Origin: VXNE01 sp963664635
Lineage (GTDB): Bacteria; Pseudomonadota; Gammaproteobacteria; Pseudomonadales; Azotimanducaceae
Direction of reading: 5' to 3'
DNA length: 64,000 nucleotides
Assembly: GCA_963664635.1 (NCBI GenBank)
Contig: OY761542.1
Coordinates: 3,596,001-3,660,000 of the forward strand
In this document: in pieces, positions 42,469 to 51,029 of the stretch
Position numbering within the stretch: the stretch's first letter is position 1
Layout of the letters: each line of letters opens with the position of its first letter
Notes under the pieces: model-generated
Databases searched by the model: none
What the model saw: the letters and a program-made list of their open reading frames with translations, nothing else
Told to the model about the DNA's origin: nothing
Program-made: the position numbers and the translations under genes

Positions 42469-43183
42469 CGGAGTCCGTCACGAGGGCCCGCAGGTTGCCG
42501 TACAACCTGCGGGCATCCTCGCGAAAAGCCGCCGCCCGGTCGCCGACCTCGCGGCGCAGGCGCGCGAGGGCATCCTCGCCCAGGGCACGCCGCAAGGACT
42601 CGGCATAGGCGGGGATCGCGCCCCACTCGTCCACCGTGCCGGCGCCGATCTCGACGTGGTACTGCAGCCCATAGGCCAGAGGACCCACGCGGAACGCCTG
42701 TACGCGGCAGTCGACCGAGCTGCCGAGCAGCGTCGCGCCCTTCGGCAGCCGGCGGACTTGCGCACCGTGCCACTGCAGCACGGTGGTCGGGTCGGGCAGG
42801 CCGTCGAGCAGGGGGTCGGACCTGCCCTGGGCCGTGCGTTCCACGGTCATCACGCCGACTTCGGACGTTCCCGGCCGGACGCTTCCTCCGAGCGCGTCCG
42901 CCAGCAACTGATGACCGAGGCAGATGCCCAGGAACGGCCGCGAGCGCTCCGCGACGAACTCCCGGATGGCCGCCTTCTCCGGCGCCAGCCACGGATGGGC
43001 GTCCTCCTCCCAGACGTCCTGGGGGCCGCCCATGACGAGCATGCAGTCGTAGGGCGTCAGGTCCGGGATGGCGTCGCCCCTGTCCAGATGCACGGCGTCC
43101 CAGCGCACGCCGTCTTCGCGAAAGAACTCCCGGAACGTCCCCGGGTGCTCCACATCGACGTGCTGCAGCACGAGGACCCTCAT
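42455..43183 (-). CDS. Type 1 glutamine amidotransferase-like protein
   Basis: 242 residues from ATG 43183, overlapping the stop of the upstream M3 peptidase by 4 nt (ATGA). The class I amidotransferase triad is Cys88 (GICLGHQLL), His176 and Glu178 (LQYHVEIG). Opening MRVLVLQHVDVEHPG and LVMGGPQDVWEED match the stand-alone GuaA-like glutaminase group also found in gamma-glutamyl hydrolase-like proteins. It probably hydrolyses a glutamine or gamma-glutamyl amide. Its last codons overlap the end of the TonB receptor gene. Confidence 0.9.
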   Translation of the reverse strand: MRVLVLQHVDVEHPGTFREFFREDGVRWDAVHLDRGDAIPDLTPYDCMLVMGGPQDVWEEDAHPWLAPEKAAIREFVAERSRPFLGICLGHQLLADALGGSVRPGTSEVGVMTVERTAQGRSDPLLDGLPDPTTVLQWHGAQVRRLPKGATLLGSSVDCRVQAFRVGPLAYGLQYHVEIGAGTVDEWGAIPAYAESLRRALGEDALARLRREVGDRAAAFREDARRLYGNLRALVTDSVRAG

Positions 43184-45048
43184 CCGACGCACTGCTCGAC
43201 CAGCGCCTCGAAGCGGTCGATGCGGCCCTCGAGCATCGCCACGGTGCCGCGCCAGAACTCGGGCCGCGTCAGGTCCGCATCCAGGTGCTTCGCCGCCAGT
43301 TCCTCGGCGGTCATCCGGCCCGTATCCCGCAGCAGCGCCTCGTAGCGCGGGAAGAACGCGTCGCCGAGGGCCTCCCGGCGCGCGTACACGCCGAGGCTGA
43401 AGAGATACCCGAAGAGGTACGGGAAGTTGTAGAAGCTGAGGCCCGAGATGTAGAAGTGCAGCTTGTTCGCCCAGAAGAGCGGATCGGGCTCCGACAGGCT
43501 GTCTCCATACCAGCGGGTCCACGCGGCGCCCATCGTCTCCTTCAGTTCGTCGGGAGTCTGGGGCCGCTCCGCCCGCGCCGCGTAGAAGTTGCGCTCGAAC
43601 TCGAACCGGGCGGGGATGTTCAGCAGGAAGGCCACGGCGGCGGTCGCCTCCTCCCAGACGATGTCGAACTCCCCCTCCGGCGTCGGCGCCCGCGCGCGCA
43701 GCGCATCGCGCACGATCGTCTCGCCGAACGTGCTGGCGGTCTCCGCGATCGACATGCCGTAGCGCCGCTGGCTGTCGGGCAGGTCCCGCATGACCCAGGC
43801 ATGGAAGGCGTGCCCCAGCTCGTGCGCCAGCGTGATGACGTCGCTCGCCCCGCCGGTATAGGTCATGTAGACCCGCGGATTGCGCGACTTGGCGAAACGC
43901 GTGCAGTAGGCGCCCGGCTGCTTGCGGGCTCCGACCGTTCCCTCGATCCAGCGCCGCGCGCCCATCATGCGCACGAACTCACCCATGCCCGGGTCCACGC
44001 CGGCGTACGAGTTCGCGACGATGTCGAGCGCTTCGGCGTATGCGATCGGCGTCCCGCCTCCCCCCGACGCGACCGGCGCCGGCGCCCGCTGGTCCCACGG
44101 GCCGTAGCGCTCCTTGCGATACGCCCTGGCCTGCAGCACGGCCGCGCGCCGGGCCAGGGGTCGCGCTTCCTCGGCCACCGCGAGGAGGGTGTCCAGGGTC
44201 TCCGGGAGGATGCGATTCATGTGCAGCGGCGCGTCCAGGAAGTGGACGGTGCGTCCGCGCGACCGCTTGCGGCACATCTCGAGGCGCCAGCCGGCGATCG
44301 CGTTGATGGCCGCCGCGCAGGTCTCCCCGTGAACGTCCCAGGCCGTGTTGATGGCGCGCCACGCCCGCTCGCGCAGGCCGTCGTCGGGTTTCTGCATGAG
44401 ACCCGCGGCCTGGGCCACGCCCATCGTCTCGATGCCGCCGTCCACCTCCACGTCACAGGCGATCGTGCCCGCGAGCCGGTCGTAGAGCCGGCCCCAGGCG
44501 TGGATGCCGTCCTGTCCCAGGGCGGTGACGAGGTTCTCCTCCGACAGCTCCAGGAGCTCGTGCCGCCGCTTGCGGGAATGCTCCACCTCGAAGCGGGCAT
44601 GGGCCGTGGCGTCGTCGTCGAGATACGCTTCGATCACGGCCTCCGGGACGCGGTCCAGGAACTGCGACAGCGGCTCCGTCAGCTCGGCGAAGCGCTTCTC
44701 CCGGGCCTCCAGCCGCCCGGCCAGGGCCAAGGCGGCCTCGTCGGCGCTGTCCACGCTCAGGCAGCAGCTCGCATAGACGCCCGGGTCGCGCAGCAGGCGG
44801 CTGCCCTCCTCCGCCAGCGCGAAGGCGCGCCGCGCAGCGCCGATGCCTTGCGCCGCGGCATCGAGGGCCAGGGTGTCCGCCCCGGCGAGCAGCGGCACGA
44901 GGACGCGGTTCGCGTCCTCCAGCGCATCCTGCAGCGCGTCGAGCCGCTCCAGATCCCGCTCCACCTCGGGCGCGTCGGCGGACGCGTACTCGTCGGAGAG
45001 GTCCCACGGAACTCCTTCCGTCCGGGGACGCTGCGATGGAGGGTTCAT
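43180..45048 (-). CDS. M3 family oligoendopeptidase F-like peptidase
   Basis: 622 residues from ATG 45048 with AAGGGAG upstream; the open extension before it lacks a start signal. Zinc-binding HELGH (409-413) in LAHELGHAFHAWVM plus the downstream Glu in MSIAETASTFGE; helical N-terminal domain with the usual PepF spacing (LSQFLDRVPEAVIEAYL) and C-terminal FYNFPYLFGYLFSLGVYA. No signal peptide, so it cleaves short peptides in the cytoplasm. Translationally coupled to the amidotransferase-like gene; together they could process imported peptides. Confidence 0.94.
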   Translation of the reverse strand: MNPPSQRPRTEGVPWDLSDEYASADAPEVERDLERLDALQDALEDANRVLVPLLAGADTLALDAAAQGIGAARRAFALAEEGSRLLRDPGVYASCCLSVDSADEAALALAGRLEAREKRFAELTEPLSQFLDRVPEAVIEAYLDDDATAHARFEVEHSRKRRHELLELSEENLVTALGQDGIHAWGRLYDRLAGTIACDVEVDGGIETMGVAQAAGLMQKPDDGLRERAWRAINTAWDVHGETCAAAINAIAGWRLEMCRKRSRGRTVHFLDAPLHMNRILPETLDTLLAVAEEARPLARRAAVLQARAYRKERYGPWDQRAPAPVASGGGGTPIAYAEALDIVANSYAGVDPGMGEFVRMMGARRWIEGTVGARKQPGAYCTRFAKSRNPRVYMTYTGGASDVITLAHELGHAFHAWVMRDLPDSQRRYGMSIAETASTFGETIVRDALRARAPTPEGEFDIVWEEATAAVAFLLNIPARFEFERNFYAARAERPQTPDELKETMGAAWTRWYGDSLSEPDPLFWANKLHFYISGLSFYNFPYLFGYLFSLGVYARREALGDAFFPRYEALLRDTGRMTAEELAAKHLDADLTRPEFWRGTVAMLEGRIDRFEALVEQCVG

Positions 45049-45360
45049 GTAGCTACTCCCTTCGACCGCGCGGGAGCTTACGCGACCCGGCCGGCGCCCA
45101 CAAAGCGTTGGCCACGCCTGTCCCGCACGCGGGCGTGCAGAAAGGCCCGGAGCAGCCCGCGGTCCTTGCGATACGGACGACATTTCCGACAGACTCACCG
45201 CAATGCGAGGAAGACCCCCCAGTGGCGCGCGCCAACGGCCTTTGACGGACGCCGGCGCCCCGCAACGCGGCAGGGGAACACGCGGAGCGGAGTTCCAACT
45301 CGAGTCGCGCGTGAGCACGGCGGCATCGGGTTCCGATCGAGCAGGTGACCGGGGCTAACC
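45049..45360. other. Intergenic region, divergent promoters expected
   Basis: 312 bp between the divergent M3 peptidase and the ATPase-HNH pair. No gene, repeat or strong promoter hexamers recognised. A short CCCGCACGCGGG hairpin is present. Confidence 0.4.
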
Positions 45361-46665
45361 GTGCTGAAGAGTCTCAAGCTGAACAACGTCGGGCCGGCCC
45401 GGGAGCTGGGCATCGACTTCGGCAGGCGCCTGAACCTGCTCACCGGCGATAACGGACTCGGCAAGAGTTTCCTGCTCGACGTGGGGTGGTGGGCAATGAC
45501 CCGCCGGTGGCCGGCCGAAGTAAACGCCGGCGTCGCGACGGGCACGCCAGTGCTGCCGGCGAGTCCGGGGGCGGCATCGATCACGTTCTCCTTCACCGGC
45601 AAAAGCACCGTCGATAACTACACCAGCCACTATTCGCCGAACGAACAGTCCTGGATGGGGCGGCGGGGGCGGCCCGCCAACCCCGGGCTCGTCCTCTACG
45701 CCATGTCGGACGGCGCCTTCGCCGTCTGGGATCCCGCACGCAACTACTGGCGCCAGCCCCGGGGTTGGCAGGCATTCGTCAGGGACGAGGCGGTGGCCGA
45801 GCGTCCACCCGCCTACGTGTTCAACCCACTAGAGGTCTGGAACGGGCGCGAGGAGCGGGGTGCCTGGCTATGCAACGGACTGATCCGGGACTGGGCCGGC
45901 TGGCAGAAGGAGAACGGAGCGGCCTATCGGCGCCTCGTCAAGCTGCTCGCCGCCCTTGCCCCACCGGTCCACGGCCCACTGGAGCCAGGGCCCTTGACGC
46001 GAGTCAGCATAGACGATCAGCGCGACATGCCGACCATCCGCATGCCTTACCTTGCGGACGTACCCGTCGTACACGCTTCGTCGGCCGTGCGGCGCATCAT
46101 CGCCCTCGCGTACTTTCTGGTCTGGGCCTGGGAGGAGCACAGGCGCGCGGCGCGTCTGCTGCAGGTAGACGAGGCGCACCAGGTCGTCCTTTTCGTCGAC
46201 GAGATCGAAGCCCATCTCCACCCTTCATGGCAACGCACCATCATCCCGACGCTGATGTCGGCGATGACGGCGCTCTCGGAAGAACAGGCCTCCCTGCAGA
46301 TCATCGCGACGACGCACTCGCCCTTGATCATGGCTTCGGTCGAACCGATCTTCGACCCGTCCACCGATGCCTGGTTCGATCTCGACGTCGAAACCGGCAC
46401 CGTTCAACTGCGTCAACGCGACTTCGAGCGACACGGCAACGCCGACGCGTGGCTCACGAGCGAGGCGTTCGATCTGAGCAGCAGCAGGGCTCCGGACTAT
46501 GAAGAACTCGTCCAGGACGCCGCGCGGCTTCTGGAGGAGGACGATCCCGCTCCGGCCACCGTGCGGGAAATGAACCGCAGACTCCTGGAATCCCTGGACC
46601 CGCTAGCCGACGAGTTCCTGATTCGATGGCAGCACATCTGCCGGCGCAAGGGCTGGATCGATTGA
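45361..46665 (+). CDS. AAA/ABC-type ATPase of an ATPase-HNH pair (Septu PtuA-like)
   Basis: 434 residues from GTG 45361. SMC/OLD-like ABC ATPase: Walker A GDNGLGKS (29-36), an ABC-signature-like HASSAVRRI at 238-246, Walker B VVLFVDEIEAH with D280/E281, and H-loop IIATTHSPLIM. No long coiled coil and no TOPRIM domain, so it is not a full OLD nuclease. The stop codon overlaps the next gene, which encodes an HNH protein. The pairing of a small ABC ATPase with an HNH nuclease is the layout of Septu (PtuA-PtuB). It is probably a DNA- or nucleotide-sensing regulator of the nuclease; the exact family is uncertain. Confidence 0.82.
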   Translation: MLKSLKLNNVGPARELGIDFGRRLNLLTGDNGLGKSFLLDVGWWAMTRRWPAEVNAGVATGTPVLPASPGAASITFSFTGKSTVDNYTSHYSPNEQSWMGRRGRPANPGLVLYAMSDGAFAVWDPARNYWRQPRGWQAFVRDEAVAERPPAYVFNPLEVWNGREERGAWLCNGLIRDWAGWQKENGAAYRRLVKLLAALAPPVHGPLEPGPLTRVSIDDQRDMPTIRMPYLADVPVVHASSAVRRIIALAYFLVWAWEEHRRAARLLQVDEAHQVVLFVDEIEAHLHPSWQRTIIPTLMSAMTALSEEQASLQIIATTHSPLIMASVEPIFDPSTDAWFDLDVETGTVQLRQRDFERHGNADAWLTSEAFDLSSSRAPDYEELVQDAARLLEEDDPAPATVREMNRRLLESLDPLADEFLIRWQHICRRKGWID

Positions 46666-47267
46666 TCCCCGTCGACCTCCAGCCGGAACCCGGGGACTTC
46701 GACGCCAGGGTACGCAAGCCCGGCTTGGCGTGGCTGCGAACAAAGGGCATCTCCCGATCGGGGCCACTTCCCGTGGGAGAGACGCTACCGCGGTACTGGA
46801 CGCGGGCGCTTGGACAACTTGGGGCCGCCTATTCCAACGTTTGTGCGTACTTTGCGGTTCGCATTGACACCGTCACGGGTGACTTGACAACAGACCACTT
46901 CATCGCGACATCCAGGGTGCCGGGCAGTGCCTACGAGTGGGCCAACTTGCGTCTGGCCTGCCTGCCGGCGAACCGCAGAAAGCGCGATCACGACGACGTG
47001 CTGGATCCGGTCGGGCTCACGCCCGAGACGTTCCACCTGAACTTGGCCGATGGCTCGATACGACCGAATGTCGATCTCGACGAAGCACTCAAGGCACGCG
47101 CGCAACAGACAATTCGCCGGTTGCAACTCAATGATGCGAGGCTGCGGCGACGACGGTCGACGGACTATAGCCGGCTGCTTGACGAAGGAGACGACCACGC
47201 GCGGACCGTGCTGAAGCTACTGTCTCCATTCGTCTGGTACGAGGCCGACCGTCAGGACCTGCTCTGA
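46662..47267 (+). CDS. HNH-type nuclease partner (PtuB-like)
   Basis: 201 residues from TTG 46662 (TTGA overlap with the ATPase stop). ATG 46626 in the same frame would give 213 residues, but LIPVDLQPEPGDFDARVRKP looks like the natural N-terminus. The HNH core reads T-D78-H79-F, YEWANLRLAC with N95, and LPANRRKRDHDDVLDP. The two CxxC zinc knuckles of typical HNH proteins are reduced to single cysteines (C61, C100), which may be a trait of this subfamily. Base composition is visibly less GC-rich than in neighbouring genes, suggesting transfer. Predicted DNA or RNA cleavage controlled by the ATPase. Confidence 0.75.
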   Translation: MIPVDLQPEPGDFDARVRKPGLAWLRTKGISRSGPLPVGETLPRYWTRALGQLGAAYSNVCAYFAVRIDTVTGDLTTDHFIATSRVPGSAYEWANLRLACLPANRRKRDHDDVLDPVGLTPETFHLNLADGSIRPNVDLDEALKARAQQTIRRLQLNDARLRRRRSTDYSRLLDEGDDHARTVLKLLSPFVWYEADRQDLL

Positions 47268-47285
47268 CCAACCCCGCGCGACCCG

Positions 47286-48968
47286 TCAGAGTTCCCGGAC
47301 CACCCGGAAGCCCCGCGAGTCCGTCGGCGCACTGCCCATGTTGCGCGCACTCGCGCGGAGGTCCCCCGGCGGCGAGTCGAAGGCGCCACCGCGCACCACG
47401 CGGGACGAGTAGCACCCCGCCGTCCACTCCCGGGCGTCCGGCGGCGCCCCTTCGTAGGACGGATGCCAGCAATCCCCCACCCACTCCTCGACGTTGCCGA
47501 ATACGTCGTGCAGTCCGAAGGCGTTCGGCGCGAAGCTCCCCACCGGCGCCACCCGCACGAAGCCGTCGTCGCAGTCCACGGACTCGTACTGCCGGAAACG
47601 TTCCTGCATCGCCAGGTCGCCGACGTTGCCGTACCGGCAAATGTCGGCGAGGTCGTCGCCGAAGTGGAAGTCCTCCGCAGCCCCGGCGCGGGCGGCGTAC
47701 TCCCACTCCGCCTCGGTCGGCAGGCGATAGCGGTAGCCCGTCTCGCGGGACAGGAACGCCAGGTACGCCTCCACATCCCGCATGCTGATGTTGCGGACCG
47801 GAAGCCGCGGCTCGCCGGGCCACGCGTCGTGGCGCTGGAAATCCCCCACCGTCGCCTCGTGCACGCCGATCGCGAACGGCTGCGTGACGCGTACCTCCCG
47901 CACCGGGCGCTCGTTCGCGGCGCCCCCGCCCGACCCCATGCGGAACGTCCCGGCCCCGACCACCACGAGTTCGGGGCCCTCTCCCCCCGACCGCAGTGCG
48001 TCTCGGAAACGCTGTCCGGGCGTGACCTCGAAACGCTGCATCGCGAGGTTCAGCGCGACGCCATCCCCGGCCATCGTCAGGTTGCGCGTCAGGTTCCGGT
48101 AGCCCACCGCCGTCGCGCGCACCGAGAACGGGCCGGCCGGGATGTCCATGCCGTCCTCGTACGCCACGTCGCGGGGCCCGCCCACGTCCCGGTAACGCAC
48201 CCGGACGCGTGCGGCCGGCGGCCGTATCGAGACACGCAGGCGGCCGTAGACCCGCTGCAACGCGACATCGACCACGTTCCCGCCCTCGCGCACCGAGATC
48301 GTCCTTTCCACCGGCCCGTAACCCGCCGCGGCGGCGCGGATACGATAGTCGCCGACGGGCAGCTCCACGCCCGGCCGGTAGTCGACCCCCACCTCCACCA
48401 GGGTGACGGAGGCGTTGCCGGGGGTCGTCTGCACGGACAGGCTACCCATGCGCACCCGTTCGAGCTCGAACGCGCTCTCGGTTTCCGCGTCCGGGAACAC
48501 CTCGACCGCGGCGGACTTGGTCTGGCGACCGTACAGCGACACTTCGACCTCGTGCCGGCCCGTGGCGATTCCGCCAATGCGCACCGGCGTGACCTCGGCC
48601 CACCGTTCGCCGTCGATGGAGACGGCAGCGCCGCGCGGGTTGGTCACGACGGCGAGGCTGCCGGTCGCCGGGGCAAACGTGACATCGACCTGGCGGTGCT
48701 CGCCGCGCACCAGCGTTAGCCGGCGCAGTTCCGGCGCGTGATGCGGGTGCTCGAAGCGCAGCACCACCCGTCCCGGGCGCACGCCCGACAGGGTGCGTGG
48801 CGCCGTGCCGACCCGTTCCCCGTCCAGGAACACGGCCGCGCCCTCCGGCGCGGTTCGGACCTCGATGGACGCCGTGCCGAACACGAGGCGCGGACCGATG
48901 CCGCCCGACAGCCAGTCGGCCACCCCGAGAATGACCAGCGCCGCCGCGAGCAGACCCCAGCGGTTCAC
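47286..48968 (-). CDS. PEGA-domain plus formylglycine-generating-enzyme (SUMF1) domain protein
   Basis: 560 residues from GTG 48968; the frame stays open to 49031. One N-terminal membrane anchor (RWGLLAAALVILGVADWL), then four or five PEGA-type beta repeats (about 35-310; ASIEVRTAPEGAAVFLDGERVG, GSLAVVTNPRGAAVSIDGE), and a C-terminal SUMF1/FGE fold (about 330-560: GTFRMGSGGG, YRLPTEAEWEYAARAG, NVEEWVGDCW, RVVRGGAF, SRGFRVVREL). Probably faces the periplasm. FGE-like domains oxidise cysteine to formylglycine in sulfatases or have non-catalytic binding roles; no sulfatase is in the window. Convergent with the HNH gene. Confidence 0.88.
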   Translation of the reverse strand: MNRWGLLAAALVILGVADWLSGGIGPRLVFGTASIEVRTAPEGAAVFLDGERVGTAPRTLSGVRPGRVVLRFEHPHHAPELRRLTLVRGEHRQVDVTFAPATGSLAVVTNPRGAAVSIDGERWAEVTPVRIGGIATGRHEVEVSLYGRQTKSAAVEVFPDAETESAFELERVRMGSLSVQTTPGNASVTLVEVGVDYRPGVELPVGDYRIRAAAAGYGPVERTISVREGGNVVDVALQRVYGRLRVSIRPPAARVRVRYRDVGGPRDVAYEDGMDIPAGPFSVRATAVGYRNLTRNLTMAGDGVALNLAMQRFEVTPGQRFRDALRSGGEGPELVVVGAGTFRMGSGGGAANERPVREVRVTQPFAIGVHEATVGDFQRHDAWPGEPRLPVRNISMRDVEAYLAFLSRETGYRYRLPTEAEWEYAARAGAAEDFHFGDDLADICRYGNVGDLAMQERFRQYESVDCDDGFVRVAPVGSFAPNAFGLHDVFGNVEEWVGDCWHPSYEGAPPDAREWTAGCYSSRVVRGGAFDSPPGDLRASARNMGSAPTDSRGFRVVREL

Positions 48969-49114
48969 GCCGGCACGCGCTCCGGACGCCCGACATGCAT
49001 GCCGCGCGTCGGCGGGGCCACGACTGTACACGCGCGCGGACCCTCTGCCATACTCACCTCGAACCGCCGACCGGGCGGCTATCTTATCCGACCCACTTTC
49101 CCAGGAGAGACGAA

Positions 49115-49414
49115 ATGAGCAGCGCCGACGGCGTCTGGAACACCACGATGAACACCCCCATGGGCGCCCAGAAAGGCACCCTGACCCTGGCCACCGGCGG
49201 CGGCTCGCTGACCGGCACGCTGTCGGGACCGCAAGGCTCCATCGACCTCAAGGACGGCACCGTCGACGGCGACGCCGTGGCCTGGAAGGCCGACATCCAA
49301 CAGCCGATGGCGATGACCCTCGAGTTCAGCGCCACCGTCAGCGGCGACGAGATCTCCGGGAACGTCAAGCTCGGCGCCTTCGGCAACGCGTCCTTCTCCG
49401 GGACCCGCGCCTGA
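49115..49414 (+). CDS. Small beta-rich protein of unknown function
   Basis: 99 residues, ATG with AGGAGA 6 nt upstream. Sequence alternates short strands and turns: GVWNTTMNTPMGAQKGTLTL, GGGSLTGTLSGPQGSIDLKD, WKADIQQPMAMTLEF, ISGNVKLGAFGNASFSG. It resembles a small conserved lipocalin-like or beta-barrel family seen beside lipid/CoA enzymes, but no function is established. It is 33 nt upstream of the carboxyltransferase gene and very probably co-transcribed with it. Confidence 0.8.
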   Translation: MSSADGVWNTTMNTPMGAQKGTLTLATGGGSLTGTLSGPQGSIDLKDGTVDGDAVAWKADIQQPMAMTLEFSATVSGDEISGNVKLGAFGNASFSGTRA

Positions 49415-49447
49415 AGCACCGCCCCGCTCCAAGGTGAGCGGGGAAAG

Positions 49448-50998
49448 GTGAGCTGGGAAGACGAAATCGCCGAGCTGCGCCGCCGCGAGGCGCTGGCGGC
49501 GCAGATGGGCGGCCCGGACAAGGTCGCCCGGCAGCACGAGTTCGGCAAGCTCACCATCCGCGAGCGCGTCGCCGCCATGGCCGACGCCGGCTCGTTCCAC
49601 GAGATCGGCGCGCTGGCGGGGGCGGGATTCTACGACGAAGACGGCCAGCTCCAGGCCTTCACGCCCTCCAACCTGCTGCTCGGCACGGCCGAGATCGACG
49701 GCCGCCCCGTCGTGCTGTCCGGCGACGATTTCACGGTCCGCGGCGGATCCGCCGAACTCTCCATCGCCGCCAAGCGGACGCGCTCGGAGGGGCTCGCCCT
49801 GGACCTGCGCCTGCCGCACGTGCGGCTCGTGGACGGGATGGGTGGGGGCGGCTCCGTCAAGACCATCGAGAAGGCGGGCCGCACCTACATCCCCGAGCTA
49901 CGCAGCTGGGAACTGGTCGTCGCGCACCTCGCCACGGCACCCTCCGTCTCCCTTGCCCTGGGTTCGGTCGCCGGCATCGGCGCCGCCCGCGTCGCCACTT
50001 CGCACTACTCCGTGATCGTCCGCGACACCGCGCAGATGATGATCGCCGGCCCCGCCCTGGTCGACTGGGCCAATCTCGGCGATGTCTCGAAGGAGGAGCT
50101 CGGCGCGTCGAAGATCCACACCCGCAACGGCGCCATCGACGACGAGGCGGAGTCCGAGACCGAGGCCTTCGCCCTCGCCAGACGCTTCCTCTCCTACCTG
50201 CCGTCGAGCGTGGACGAGCTGCCGCCCGTCACCGAGTCCATCGACGACCCCAACCGCCGCGAGGCGGACCTCATCGACATCGTGCCCAGGGACCCCCGGA
50301 AGGTCTACAAGATGCATCGGGTCATCGAGGCGGCCGTGGACCTGGGATCCTTCTTCGAGATCGGCCGCAAGTGGGGCCGCTCGATCATCTGCGGCCTCGC
50401 GCGCCTGGACGGCAACCCCGTGGCGCTCTTCGCCGAGAACCCGGCCGTCTACGGCGGCGCCTGGACCGCGGACTCCTGCCGCAAGGTCACCCGGCTCATC
50501 GACCTCGCCGCCCTCTTCCACCTGCCGATCGTGCACCTGGTGGACTGCCCGGGTTTCCTGATCGGCAAGAAGAGCGAACAGGAGGGCACCATCCGCTTCG
50601 GCGCCCAGGCGCTTGCCGCCCTCGGTCAGGCCAACGTGCCGTTCCTGAGCGTGGTGGTGCGCAAGGCCTTCGGCGTGGCGGGCGGCGCGAACCACAAGCC
50701 CGGGGCCCACCACGTGCGGGTCGCGTGGCCCTCGGGGGACTGGGGTTCGCTGCCGATCGAGGGGGGCATCGAAGTCGCCTACAAGGCGGAGCTCGCCGAG
50801 GCCGACGACCGCGACGCCCACCTCGCGAAGATCAGGGAGCGGCTGAACCGGGTGCGCTCGCCCTTCCGCAGCGCGGAGCACTTCGAGATCGAGGAGATCA
50901 TCGACCCGCGCGACACCCGGCCGCTGCTGTGCCGCTGGATCCGGCTGGCGCGCAAGGCGCTGCGGCCGGAGCCGGCGCGGTTCTCGTTTCGGCCTTAG
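49448..50998 (+). CDS. Acyl-CoA carboxylase carboxyltransferase subunit (PccB/MmdA-like)
   Basis: 516 residues from GTG 49448, preceded by GGGGAAAG. Crotonase-fold carboxyltransferase with N-terminal RQHEFGKLTIRERVAAMADA, VDGMGGGGSVKTIEKAG, and the C-terminal half IVHLVDCPGFLIGKKSEQEG, FLSVVVRKAFGVAGGANHKP. It transfers CO2 between a biotin carrier and an acyl-CoA such as propionyl-, methylcrotonyl- or geranyl-CoA. The biotin-carboxylase subunit is not in the window, so specificity is undetermined. Follows the small beta-rich protein. Confidence 0.9.
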   Translation: MSWEDEIAELRRREALAAQMGGPDKVARQHEFGKLTIRERVAAMADAGSFHEIGALAGAGFYDEDGQLQAFTPSNLLLGTAEIDGRPVVLSGDDFTVRGGSAELSIAAKRTRSEGLALDLRLPHVRLVDGMGGGGSVKTIEKAGRTYIPELRSWELVVAHLATAPSVSLALGSVAGIGAARVATSHYSVIVRDTAQMMIAGPALVDWANLGDVSKEELGASKIHTRNGAIDDEAESETEAFALARRFLSYLPSSVDELPPVTESIDDPNRREADLIDIVPRDPRKVYKMHRVIEAAVDLGSFFEIGRKWGRSIICGLARLDGNPVALFAENPAVYGGAWTADSCRKVTRLIDLAALFHLPIVHLVDCPGFLIGKKSEQEGTIRFGAQALAALGQANVPFLSVVVRKAFGVAGGANHKPGAHHVRVAWPSGDWGSLPIEGGIEVAYKAELAEADDRDAHLAKIRERLNRVRSPFRSAEHFEIEEIIDPRDTRPLLCRWIRLARKALRPEPARFSFRP

Positions 50999-51009
50999 GG
51001 GCGAGCCCA

Positions 51010-51029
51010 GGGACGAACCCGTCCCCTAC
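51010..51029 (-). repeat. GTAGGGGACG hairpin repeat, copy C, contains beta-lactamase-like gene stop codon
   Basis: On the minus strand GTAGGGGACG GGTT CGTCCC forms a 6-bp stem with a 4-nt loop. The TAG in GTAGGGG is the stop codon of the gene ending at 51026. The carboxyltransferase stop is 11 nt away on the other side. Confidence 0.6.

Noticed and set aside
38163..42608. A 1481-codon open frame crossing the metallopeptidase and TonB receptor genes in another register
   Set aside because: Arg/Gly/Pro-rich low-complexity translation typical of off-frame reading in 70 % GC DNA; both underlying genes have clear domains and start signals.
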